Assembly (NCBI GenBank): GCA_002368175.1
Contig: AP018172.1
Span: 2,850,001-2,914,000, forward strand
Length of the DNA stretch: 64,000 nt
Direction: 5' to 3'
Source of the DNA: Calothrix sp. NIES-2098
GTDB lineage: Bacteria > Cyanobacteriota > Cyanobacteriia > Cyanobacteriales > Nostocaceae
A program made the translations under genes and the position numbers. The notes under the pieces were generated by a model. That model ran no database searches. It was not told the DNA's origin and saw only the letters and a list, made by a program, of their open reading frames with translations. Positions 27,099 to 34,896 of the stretch are shown here, piece after piece (positions within the stretch are counted from its first letter, which is position 1; each line of letters starts with the position of its first letter).

Positions 27099-28547
27099 AT
27101 GAATATCCCCCAAACAGATACACCTATCAACAAAATCTACGATGTTGTTATAGTTGGTGCTGGGCCTGTTGGTTTAGCAACTGCTGTTGGTTTACGCAAA
27201 CGTGGTATTGACAATATTTTGGTAATAGACCAAACTCGTGCTTTTCGTCAGGTTGGTCAGGTTGTGGATCTTCTGCCGAACGGGTTAAAAGCTCTCAAAT
27301 GTGTAGATCCTAACGCATATCAAGCAGTTAAAACAGCGAGTCTGACTTTCACTAATTATCAGCAGTCTGACGAATCAAACCCTCCAAAAGCTTCACTAGA
27401 ATGGGTATCTAAAAACTTTCAGGGAGAAAAAGTTCGGTCAATTTCTCTATTATTTGATGTTTGGTTGAGTAATTATGGTGAAGGTCGAGTTTCAATTTCT
27501 TGGTATGATTTGCAGACTAGTCTAAGGCAACTGCTTCCTGAAGACCGAGTTAAACCTAATCATCGTTGTATCAATATTGTGGATGAACCTGAAAATGGAT
27601 GTGTTCGGCTTGATTGTGTAAGTAGTGCTAGTGTCGAGGCTAATCCTTATGCATATTGGTCAGACGCACAAAACGATCGCGATCCACAATCCCAGAATTT
27701 AGACAACATCTCTCAAGCATCAATCACAATATCATTTCGAGCCAAGCTAATTGTCGCAGCAGACGGTATTAACTCTACAGTCCGCAGGATACTTTATGCT
27801 GATAGCGCTACCCAAGCATTTGCCAAACCAGAATATTCTGGGTTTGCTGCCATATATTGTAGAGAAATACCTCATATACCCAACGAACTGCGATCGCATC
27901 TTGAAGAGAAATTTTTTGCAGGCTCGCCAATTTTAACAGTAGCTAACTACGATTTGGGCGATCTTACTTTTAGTGAATCTCCGAGAATGATGTTAATTAA
28001 CAGACAAGGGATAGGCTATTTAGTACATATAGCTGTACCATTGGATTCTGTGCAAGGAAAATCTGGTAGCGATTTGCTTGACTTGACTTTGCAAGAGTTA
28101 GAAAAAGCTGGTTATCCTGATGAACTAAAACAATTAGTGCGATTATCTCCGCCAGAAAATATTTTTCAACGTCCGTATTACATTCATTGTGCTGCTATAT
28201 CTGAGAATATTGCACCAGCCTGGAGTGCAGGACGAGTTGTATTAGTTGGTGATGCTGCACATGGTATGCCTCCTTTTATGGCTCAAGGAGCTAATCAAGG
28301 ATTTGAAGATGCAATGGTAATTACAACATTAATTACTAATATTGCTCAAGCAAATCATTGGGATAACAAGCAAGCTATAGCCTCAGCCTTTAAGAAATAT
28401 GAGCAACTTCGTCGCCCGTTTATGGAATATATTCAACAGGCAACATTAACACAATTTCCTAACTCGTCAAACCAAGCATGGCAAGAATATAACAAAACAC
28501 TATACACAAGGAACTTTGAGCAAATAATTGTGGAATTAGTAGTATAA
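27099..28547 (+). CDS. FAD-dependent monooxygenase
   Basis: A 482-residue flavoprotein of the p-hydroxybenzoate hydroxylase-like class. FAD-binding VVIVGAGPVGLATAVGL (residues about 13-29), a DG-motif region (LIVAADGINSTVRR, about 218-231) and the second FAD motif VVLVGDAAHGMPPFMAQGANQG (about 377-398) are all present. It should hydroxylate an aromatic or related substrate with NAD(P)H and O2; the substrate is unknown. The stop codon lies inside a TAATACCA repeat end (28545), suggesting that the repeat has landed at, and possibly trimmed, the C-terminus. Confidence 0.8.
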   Translation: MNIPQTDTPINKIYDVVIVGAGPVGLATAVGLRKRGIDNILVIDQTRAFRQVGQVVDLLPNGLKALKCVDPNAYQAVKTASLTFTNYQQSDESNPPKASLEWVSKNFQGEKVRSISLLFDVWLSNYGEGRVSISWYDLQTSLRQLLPEDRVKPNHRCINIVDEPENGCVRLDCVSSASVEANPYAYWSDAQNDRDPQSQNLDNISQASITISFRAKLIVAADGINSTVRRILYADSATQAFAKPEYSGFAAIYCREIPHIPNELRSHLEEKFFAGSPILTVANYDLGDLTFSESPRMMLINRQGIGYLVHIAVPLDSVQGKSGSDLLDLTLQELEKAGYPDELKQLVRLSPPENIFQRPYYIHCAAISENIAPAWSAGRVVLVGDAAHGMPPFMAQGANQGFEDAMVITTLITNIAQANHWDNKQAIASAFKKYEQLRRPFMEYIQQATLTQFPNSSNQAWQEYNKTLYTRNFEQIIVELVV

Positions 28548-28563
28548 TACCATTTGAAAAATA
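28545..28563. repeat. Solo TAATACCA-type repeat end
   Basis: TAATACCATTTGAAAAATA; its first three bases are the stop codon of the FAD monooxygenase gene. Confidence 0.5.
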
Positions 28564-28870
28564 ATACTACATAATGTCGACATTAATTGCTTATTTCCGC
28601 AACAGCCACAGGAGTATGTTTATTTTTTAGTCAATACCTAGCCTGCGGAGGCAGGCTATATATTTATAGCCTGTTGGCATTTATAAAAACTGGAATGCAC
28701 CCAACACCCACTATCTTAGGTATGAAATTAATTAACAACTTTAGCTAGTTATAGAAAAAATTTAAAATAGCTAACATAAATTGAATACACTTTTGAGACC
28801 CTCTGTTGCCAATGCTGGGTAATAGATTGCTGTGACTCGAAAAGCACTAAAGACTAGCGGAGCATAATCT
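28548..28870. other. Gene-free spacer with small hairpin
   Basis: No gene. Contains a short hairpin around AGCCTGCGGAGGCAGGCT near 28640-28657 and otherwise AT-rich sequence leading to the pentapeptide gene. Confidence 0.4.
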
Positions 28871-29401
28871 ATGAATGCAGATGAACTCCTGAAAAACTAT
28901 GCCGCAGGCACAAGAGACTTTACTGGTGTGAACCTCAGCGAAGCAAATTTGCGAGAAGCCAATCTCAGCGGAGCAATTTTAGATAGAGCCATTTTAGATG
29001 GTGCTAATCTCAGTCATGCTAATTTAAGCCAAACTAGCTTGATTGAGGCAGACTTAAACGGCGCAGATTTAAGTGATGCTAATCTCAGTGGTAGTAATCT
29101 CACAGGAGCCATCTTAGATGGAGCCATATTAGATGGCGCTGTTTTAGATGGAGCAAATTTGAGTCAAGCTGATTTAACTGTTGCCAAACTAATTGAAGCA
29201 AATCTGAGCGAGGCGGAGTTGCATGAAGCAACATTGGTAGCTGCAAATTTAGATAAAGCCGACTTAACTGGCGCAGATTTAACTGTAGCCGACCTCACTC
29301 AGGCGAATCTTGCTCAAGCCGACTTACACGAAGCCAATTTAAGCGGCGCAAATTTAGATCAAGCTAATTTGGAAGGCACAATCTTGGATGAGAATGGTTG
29401 A
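28871..29401 (+). CDS. Pentapeptide-repeat protein
   Basis: A 176-residue protein that is nearly entirely A(D/N)LxxAxL-type pentapeptide repeats (about 30 units from residue 18 to 172), folding as a right-handed quadrilateral beta-helix. A short N-terminal helix (MNADELLKNYAAGTRDF) matches the cap seen in many cyanobacterial members. A run of ILDGA/LDGA units marks recent internal duplication. Such proteins are very common in Nostocales; roles are mostly unknown (some mimic DNA, some work in the thylakoid lumen). There is no signal peptide, so this one is cytosolic. Confidence 0.9.
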   Translation: MNADELLKNYAAGTRDFTGVNLSEANLREANLSGAILDRAILDGANLSHANLSQTSLIEADLNGADLSDANLSGSNLTGAILDGAILDGAVLDGANLSQADLTVAKLIEANLSEAELHEATLVAANLDKADLTGADLTVADLTQANLAQADLHEANLSGANLDQANLEGTILDENG

Positions 29402-29426
29402 ATTGTTATTGCTCATTAAACCCGCT

Positions 29427-29460
29427 TTGCAAAAGTCCTAGATGGATGGGACTTTTGCAA
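29427..29460. other. Perfect 12-bp hairpin
   Basis: TTGCAAAAGTCC (29427-29438) pairs with GGACTTTTGCAA (29449-29460), 10-nt loop; 25 bp after the pentapeptide gene. No strong T-run follows, so it is a weak terminator or an RNA-stability element. Confidence 0.55.
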
Positions 29461-29632
29461 GAAGTCTTGTAACTAAAAACAAGCCAAAAATCTTTTCACC
29501 GCCTAATCCCTGTAACCCTTACGATGTAAAGCTATCCGAGTATATATACTCAGGTTATTTTGCTATATTGATGTAATAAATACATATAAATACGGATGCC
29601 ACTCCTCAAGAATTCTCGTATTTTCAAGCAAA

Positions 29633-29821
29633 ATGAGTACAAACACCGCCTTTCCTATAATTATTATTATGGTATCTTTTATCATCCTAATAAGTGCGAT
29701 CGCAGTTCTAATTAAGCCGATAGCTCAAAGCTGCATTCACAGATACAAGCGATATCGCTTCATTAAACGCAGAAGGGAGCGATTTTATAAAGAATTGAGA
29801 TGTTTAATGGCTGAGAGATAG
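29633..29821 (+). CDS. Small single-span membrane protein (hypothetical)
   Basis: A 62-residue frame with a hydrophobic helix (PIIIIMVSFIILISAIAVLI, residues 8-27) and a strongly basic cytoplasmic tail (HRYKRYRFIKRRRERFYKEL). The topology is that expected of a real small membrane protein, but no ribosome binding site is evident and no family is recognised. Confidence 0.45.
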   Translation: MSTNTAFPIIIIMVSFIILISAIAVLIKPIAQSCIHRYKRYRFIKRRRERFYKELRCLMAER

Positions 29822-29870
29822 TCCCAACAAGGGGTTATAGCCGCCTCATCCCCCTAACGTCCATCCTCTA

Positions 29871-30908
29871 CTACGGTGATTCTTCTGGTACAATGCTGAG
29901 GAATAGCTTTTGGTTGCGGCGCAGAATTGTCAGTTGCGATGTCTCACGACAAGCCGCTACGCGTCTACGCACTCCCACTCGTTCGGGTGTTAAAAGTTTT
30001 TGCAAGTCTTCAATGCTAGTTAGTTGTTGACCATTAAAACCAACAATTACATCACCTTCTTGCAAACCTGCTTTCCTAGCGGGACTATGCGGCTCAACGT
30101 ACATAACAAAAATACCCGTATCCCCAGATAATTCATGAAATAACATTATCCGTCGGGATATCTGCACATTCTGTCCCCCAATTCCAATATAGCCACGCCG
30201 GACTTTACCACCTTTCATCAATGCTGGGATGACCATCTTTGCAGTGTTAATCGGGACAGCAAAACAAATACCTTGCGCAGAGATTGCGATCGCTGTATTA
30301 ATACCGATAACTTCACCGTGAGAGGTGACTAGCGGCCCGCCTGAGTTACCTGGGTTAAGTGCGGCGTCTGTTTGGATAATATTTTCAATTAATTTACCAG
30401 AACTAGATCTAAACGAACGTCCCAAAGCGCTAATTACACCAGTGGTGACAGTGGTTTGAAAACCGTAGGGATGACCAATTGCGATCGCTAATTGACCGAC
30501 TTTTAAAGCTTGCGAATCACCCAAACGCGCTGCTACTAAGTTTGCCGCATGAATTCTAATTACCGCTAAATCTCTATCTGGGTCATCACCAATTAATTCT
30601 GCTGCATAGCTGCGACCATCTGCAAGTGTCACCTCAATGTTGCTAGCATCTTCCACAACATGAGCGTTAGTTAAAATGTAGCCATCGGGTGTAAAAATAA
30701 AGCCAGAACCATTACCGCGCACTTCTGGCGAAAAACTCTGAAAATAGCGGCTGCGTCCTCTGGGACTTTTTTGCACATCAATATTGACAACCGCCGGACT
30801 AACTTTTTCTACTACACTAATTACGGCTTGAGAATAAGCATCAAGTAACTGTTCATCAGGATGAGAAGCGAAACGATCGTTAGATGTAAATCGCGGATTT
30901 CTGGTCAT
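29871..30908 (-). CDS. HtrA/Deg-type serine protease
   Basis: A 345-residue trypsin-like protease. The catalytic triad is visible: His in LTNAHVVED (about residue 81), Asp in DRDLAVIR (about 110), Ser in NPGNSGGPL (about 191). A single C-terminal PDZ domain follows (AGLQEGDVIVGFNGQQL...). Cyanobacteria have HhoA, HhoB and HtrA paralogues for photosystem and envelope protein quality control. No signal peptide or membrane anchor is seen at the start chosen, so it would be cytosolic unless translation begins further upstream; no in-frame extension is evident. Confidence 0.88.
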   Translation of the reverse strand: MTRNPRFTSNDRFASHPDEQLLDAYSQAVISVVEKVSPAVVNIDVQKSPRGRSRYFQSFSPEVRGNGSGFIFTPDGYILTNAHVVEDASNIEVTLADGRSYAAELIGDDPDRDLAVIRIHAANLVAARLGDSQALKVGQLAIAIGHPYGFQTTVTTGVISALGRSFRSSSGKLIENIIQTDAALNPGNSGGPLVTSHGEVIGINTAIAISAQGICFAVPINTAKMVIPALMKGGKVRRGYIGIGGQNVQISRRIMLFHELSGDTGIFVMYVEPHSPARKAGLQEGDVIVGFNGQQLTSIEDLQKLLTPERVGVRRRVAACRETSQLTILRRNQKLFLSIVPEESP

Positions 30909-30941
30909 GTCTGCTATTCCTGTCGTCTCACGATGAGAGGA

Positions 30942-31002
30942 GATCGGGAAGATAAGGAAGAAGTTTGTTTAACGGTTCTTCCTTATTCCTCTTTTTCCGA
31001 TC
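30942..31002. other. Large imperfect stem-loop between htrA-type and DUF937 genes
   Basis: GATCGG (30942-30947) and CCGATC (30997-31002) close a structure with an inner AAGGAAGAA / TTCTTCCTT stem. It follows the DUF937 gene on the minus strand and precedes the protease start, so it may end one transcript or act in the leader of the next. Confidence 0.5.
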
Positions 31003-31049
31003 CTGACAAGAAAAATCTATTTCGCCAACGAAGTAGCAAATTGAATTAA

Positions 31050-31571
31050 TTAGCGTCCGAGATGACGGCTAGCTAACTGCATAGCATCAGCAATATCAAC
31101 ATCACCATCATTATCTGCGTCTAGGAACGAATTCAGCACCGGATTTCCGCCTGCTTGGGGATTTTGAGCGTTCGCACCAGACTGTAAAAAATTCAGCACT
31201 ACAGGTACTACATAAGGCAGTAATTGTTGAATCATCCCAGCATCCAAGCCAGTGCGTTGAGCAACAATCTCAGCTACTTGTTGAATACCACCACCAAATA
31301 CCGAGTAAACCGCTTGAGAGTTAGGAGACGTACCCGCAAATTCATTGACTGTAGATTGTACTGCTTCATTACCCTCTGTGGCTTGCTTTTGTTGTAAAGC
31401 CGATCGCACTTGACTACCCACAACTGATAACACCGATTGGATAGTAGAAGGGTCTGCACCAGTGCTATTACTCAATTGATCCACAGTGCTAATAATATTT
31501 CCCAATTGACCCAGATTACCTTGCTGATTGGGATTAGCAACAGCACCGAGAATTTGATCGAAAAGTCCCAT
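31050..31571 (-). CDS. DUF937 protein with C-terminal EF-hand/dockerin-like segment
   Basis: A 173-residue protein: LFDQILGAVANPNQQGNLGQLG at the start and a Gln/Ser-rich helical domain (SVVGSQVRSALQQKQA, QLLPYVVPVVLNFLQS) typical of DUF937, whose function is unknown. The final 25 residues (LDADNDGDVDIADAMQLA) have the spacing of a calcium-binding EF-hand/dockerin loop (D-D-D-D-D). This extra loop suggests Ca2+ binding or a scaffold role. A good SD (GGAG) precedes the start. Confidence 0.75.
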   Translation of the reverse strand: MGLFDQILGAVANPNQQGNLGQLGNIISTVDQLSNSTGADPSTIQSVLSVVGSQVRSALQQKQATEGNEAVQSTVNEFAGTSPNSQAVYSVFGGGIQQVAEIVAQRTGLDAGMIQQLLPYVVPVVLNFLQSGANAQNPQAGGNPVLNSFLDADNDGDVDIADAMQLASRHLGR

Positions 31572-31652
31572 AAGTTTTTCTCCTTATGTTAGTCTCAACA
31601 CCAGTGTACGGGAATTTATCAAAAATAAAGTCTGATTCCTATTTACGAGGGT

Positions 31653-31841
31653 TCAACGCCGATAGCAACGGGCAGTAAGTTTGGCAAAAATCTGGGTTAA
31701 TAAAATAGGCTCAGGGATTTCGGGAAGCATTTTTAACATTTCACAAACATATCGAAAACCACGATAGTAAGCCTTAAGATCAATAATGCCAGAGCCGGGA
31801 TTGAGAGGGGCGGAAATCAGATAGAAGATGGTACAAAACTT
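31653..31841 (-). pseudogene. Truncated coding relic
   Basis: A 62-codon open frame on the minus strand, without a start codon, reads like the C-terminal end of a protein (IFYLISAPLNPGSGIID, YYRGFRYVCEMLKMLPEIPE, FAKLTARC). A short peptide in the adjacent frame (MKVLYHLLSDF) precedes it, so a frameshift and 5' loss are likely. No family recognised. Confidence 0.3.
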
Positions 31842-31866
31842 TCACATAATTTAGCATTTCGAGCTT

Positions 31867-32583
31867 TTAGCTGACAAATTTTTCAGGCTCAATTCCCCAA
31901 TTTACCCACAGGATTGCCTGGTGTGCAGATTTAATATCAGCAGGTACATGGATTAAAGCATGAACTTCTCTAGTAATGGGACAAGTCATCTTTAAGAAAT
32001 AAATTGTCTTTGCATTCACATTGTCATCAATTTTTAATAAAGTATATTCTTGCTCAGAATCTAATTGAGTCACAACTGCTCTTTCAATTCTTTGAATATC
32101 CGTAATTTCTTGAATCAAAGGTTTTCGCATCTGGGTATTATTTTCTAACAGCCATTGAGTTTGCCACTGTTGAGGATGCAGATTGGCGTATTTTTCAGGG
32201 ATTACTACACCATGATGAGCATAAATACTGTATCCATCTGCAAATTGGATGGCAGGTTGCATAACAGCATGGGGGCGTTGTTGTTCGTCAAAGGAGATTG
32301 TGGTTGGGCGATCGCATACTACTGCTAGCCTGTCATAAGGAAAAAGCCAGAAACTATTGTTGGTTAGAGACTCAAAAATCTGCCACCCTATAGGTGAACA
32401 ATTACAGTTGAGTACAGAAATACAAAAGTCCAACTCACAACCAAACTCCATTGGTTCTGGTAAATCTATACCAAATCCCCTGATGTCGCCTTCTTCATGT
32501 TCACTATATTTAAGATACCTTTTCTCAAAAAAATTATATATTTCCCTCTCAATTAGGTAGTGTATGTTTTGGGTAAATTTCAT
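31867..32583 (-). CDS. DUF6745-like hypothetical protein
   Basis: A 238-residue soluble protein. The middle and C-terminal part follow the pattern of DUF6745 (FADGYSIYAHHGVVIPEKY, then QWLLENN..MRKPLIQEI, and a final TREVHALIHVPAD..AHQAILWVNWG region in which the family often repeats its V-P motif), a domain of unknown function found with LRR and other repeat genes in cyanobacteria. The first 60 residues are charged and do not match anything I recognise. It stands alone. Confidence 0.6.
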   Translation of the reverse strand: MKFTQNIHYLIEREIYNFFEKRYLKYSEHEEGDIRGFGIDLPEPMEFGCELDFCISVLNCNCSPIGWQIFESLTNNSFWLFPYDRLAVVCDRPTTISFDEQQRPHAVMQPAIQFADGYSIYAHHGVVIPEKYANLHPQQWQTQWLLENNTQMRKPLIQEITDIQRIERAVVTQLDSEQEYTLLKIDDNVNAKTIYFLKMTCPITREVHALIHVPADIKSAHQAILWVNWGIEPEKFVS

Positions 32584-32600
32584 GCCAAGTCGAACCCTGA

Positions 32601-32619
32601 GTTCTTCTTTTTGGTATTA
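32601..32619. repeat. Solo TAATACCA-type repeat end
   Basis: Reverse complement of TAATACCAAAAAGAAGAAC, just upstream of the DUF6745-like gene start. Confidence 0.45.
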
Positions 32620-32977
32620 GCCCGCTTTTGTTACCTTCGGCAGAAAATAATCTGAAACTCATATTTTTACGTTTATTCTCAACAAGGGTGTTTAAATGAT
32701 AAAGTGGGCAGGCGATCGCTCAATTCATTTGTAAATTAGCAGAGGTATTGCTATACAGGAATATATTTTCACTTGAAGTATATAAATAATTTATGAGTAT
32801 GTATTATTAAATATAACTATCTTTAGTAATAAAAACTACAACCAAACTTTATCAAAGTATTAATATATCTATCTCAAGCGTGAGTATTAATAAGTTTAAT
32901 TAGATTAATATTATGGAAGCATGAGAAATAAATGCCGTAGTTAGAACAATCCTTACACTTAAGATTAGCTCCTTCGG

Positions 32978-33003
32978 AGGGTGCAACCAAAAGCACCCTT
33001 TTC
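32978..33003 (+). terminator. Orphan intrinsic terminator
   Basis: AGGGTGC (32978-32984) pairs with GCACCCT (32993-32999), followed by TTTTC. It has no plus-strand gene upstream within 390 bp, which hints at a small RNA ending here. Confidence 0.65.
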
Positions 33004-33377
33004 TATTATCAATTTTTATAAATTTATCATTTTAAACAAAGACCAATTGTGGCCAAGATATAGCAGTCATAAATGAGTTAAGAACAAAAAGACCCCCAAC
33101 TTCTTGTAAACACCCTTAGAATGGCTTCCCGAAGGGTAGAAGTCGGGGATCGGAGCCTATCGATGTTTGCAAATCAAATAGGATTGCTATAGTCAAAAAT
33201 TTCTCTAAGAATATTGCCAACAGGAGTTAAATAATATTGATACAAGGAAGTACGATCGCTTCTCGATTTTTGAGAAAAGCGAAAATGCGATCGCACTTTT
33301 TGGAAAATTCCTGGGGTAATACCATTTCACTAAAAAAATGATAAAGATAATTAAGGAAGAAATATGAGCAGAAGTTT

Positions 33378-33878
33378 ATGGCAGGAGTCACCAAAGTAAA
33401 AATAAAGGAGTCAGCCGAGGAATTACATGAGCTGCTAAGAAAACAAAAAACAGCATTAGGTAAAGAACGGATTCAAGCGTTGTATTTACTGAAGATAAAG
33501 CAGGTAAAGACAATACAAGATTTAGCAGTGGTATTGGGCAGAGGAAGCGCGACGGTACAAAGGTGGTTAAAAGTTTATGCAGAGTCAGGAATCACTAGTC
33601 TCGTATCAAGAAAAAAAGGTTCAGGGCGACCACCAATTATTAACACAGATGTTCGAGAGCAGCTTTCAAAGGAACTGGAAGACCCCCAGGGATTTAAAAG
33701 TTATGAAGAAATCCGAACATGGTTAAAAGCGGTAGAGGGTGTAGAAGCTTCATACAAAGTAGTACATGATACAGTGCGTTATCAAATGAAAGCGAAGCTA
33801 AAGGTGCCGCGTGCAGTAGGCATTAAACACCAACCAGAAGCGGAAGAAGAGTTTAAAAAAAACTCCCACAATACCTAG
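33378..33878 (+). CDS. IS630-type transposase, N-terminal frame (OrfA)
   Basis: A 166-residue frame with the DNA-binding part of an IS630 transposase: helix-turn-helix KTIQDLAVVLGRGSATVQRWLKVY, then the linker GSGRPPIIN and a second helical domain (YEEIRTWLKAV...YKVVHDTVRYQMKAKLKVPR). The frame runs through an A8 tract (33855-33862) and stops 16 bp later; a -1 slip at that tract joins it to the DDE half (33866-34450). Translation without slippage gives this short protein, which can act as a repressor in related elements. Confidence 0.85.
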   Translation: MAGVTKVKIKESAEELHELLRKQKTALGKERIQALYLLKIKQVKTIQDLAVVLGRGSATVQRWLKVYAESGITSLVSRKKGSGRPPIINTDVREQLSKELEDPQGFKSYEEIRTWLKAVEGVEASYKVVHDTVRYQMKAKLKVPRAVGIKHQPEAEEEFKKNSHNT

Positions 33879-34018
33879 ACGTAATTCAGAAATATGTCAT
33901 ATCACCAATAGATAGACAAAGAAAAATTAGGTATTGGTGTGAGGATGAAAGCCGCGTAGGACTGAAAACAGAAGCAGGAAGATTAATTACTACAAAAGGT
34001 ACTAAGCCTATTGGCATC

Positions 34019-34450
34019 ATGCAATGGAAGCGAGAAAATTTTTATTTATATGGATTGGTAGAACCATTAACTGGTGAGAATTTTATTTGGGAATTCTCTC
34101 ATTTAAATGCAGCTTGTTTTCAGATTTTTCTAGAAAAATTCTCGGCTAATTATGCCCAAGATATACATATTATTCAGTTAGACAATGGTGCTTTTCATTT
34201 TAGTCAACATCTTCAGATACCAGAAAATATAATTTTGTTATTTCAACCCCCACATACACCGCAAGTTAATCCAATTGAGCGATTGTGGGAGGAAGTTAAA
34301 AGATATTTGGCGTGGGAAAGTTTTGGAGCGTTGGATGAATTAAGACAATTTATCTGGAAGCGTTTGGAGAAATTAAACACATCAACCATTGCTTCTATTA
34401 CAGGTTGGGACTTTATTCTTGATGCTTTATTTGAATCAAATTTTTCGTGA
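34019..34450 (+). CDS. IS630-type transposase, DDE catalytic half (OrfB)
   Basis: The frame is open from about 33866, entered by -1 slippage at the A8 tract; the first Met is at 34019. DDE residues: first Asp in WCEDESRVGL (encoded at about 33930-33960, before this Met), second in IIQLDNGAFHF, and Glu in HTPQVNPIERLWEEVKRYL. So translation from 34019 alone would lack the first Asp, which means the functional enzyme is the frameshift fusion 33378-34450 (about 357 residues, usual for IS630). The ORF stops inside the right inverted end. Confidence 0.8.
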   Translation: MQWKRENFYLYGLVEPLTGENFIWEFSHLNAACFQIFLEKFSANYAQDIHIIQLDNGAFHFSQHLQIPENIILLFQPPHTPQVNPIERLWEEVKRYLAWESFGALDELRQFIWKRLEKLNTSTIASITGWDFILDALFESNFS

Positions 34451-34457
34451 ATTGGTA

Positions 34458-34896
34458 TAAGGCTGGGTAAAAGCGCAAGGTTGAACCCATTTTTCACCCC
34501 CCTTGCGGGGAAATGGTTGATGGATACTGTTCGCGTTGAAAAGGCTGGCATTGCCCACCCTACTTTTGTATATCAAACTTTTCTCAGATATACCGTGGTT
34601 TATTTCAGTAATATTCATATTTAGGTAGGCATACACACCAAACCGTTAAGAAGAGCATAAGAGAGTTTTGATTTAATTACTAATGTCTCAAAAGATTTGG
34701 TTCTTTTTATAACGCTAAAAATATATATACTTAAAATTATAAAAATTGGAACTTACATTCTTCAATAAACATCGTTCAGAATATAGAAAAGAGTATTTAC
34801 TAAAGATATATGTTTTTCAGTATATAAGTTTTATTCAGTAACTTATATATTTGATAAAACTACTAATACTAGTATCTATACTCTCGATCAATAGCT
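34458..34896. other. Gene-free spacer before the NACHT gene
   Basis: No gene. Contains a C/G-run region (34490-34510) and an AT-rich stretch from 34660 that probably holds the NACHT gene promoter. Confidence 0.4.

Larger units (their letters stand above)
32584..33319. other. Gene-free region upstream of the insertion sequence
   Basis: About 735 bp with no gene. Contains a solo repeat end (32601), an AT-rich stretch (32750-32930), an orphan intrinsic terminator (32978-33003) and a fragment of a dispersed GC-rich repeat near 33121-33160. Confidence 0.5.
33322..34455 (+). mobile_element. IS630-family insertion sequence, apparently intact
   Basis: A 1134-bp element with about 22-bp imperfect inverted ends (CCATTTCACTAAAAAAATGA at the left; the right end reads CCAATTCACGAAAAATTTGA on the minus strand), flanked by TA on both sides (33320-33321 and 34456-34457), as IS630/Tc1 elements duplicate TA. 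It carries two overlapping transposase frames joined by a -1 frameshift. Confidence 0.85.

Noticed and set aside
30293..30302. GTATTAATAC palindrome
   Set aside because: Within the protease coding sequence and without the 6-nt spacer of the proposed operator.
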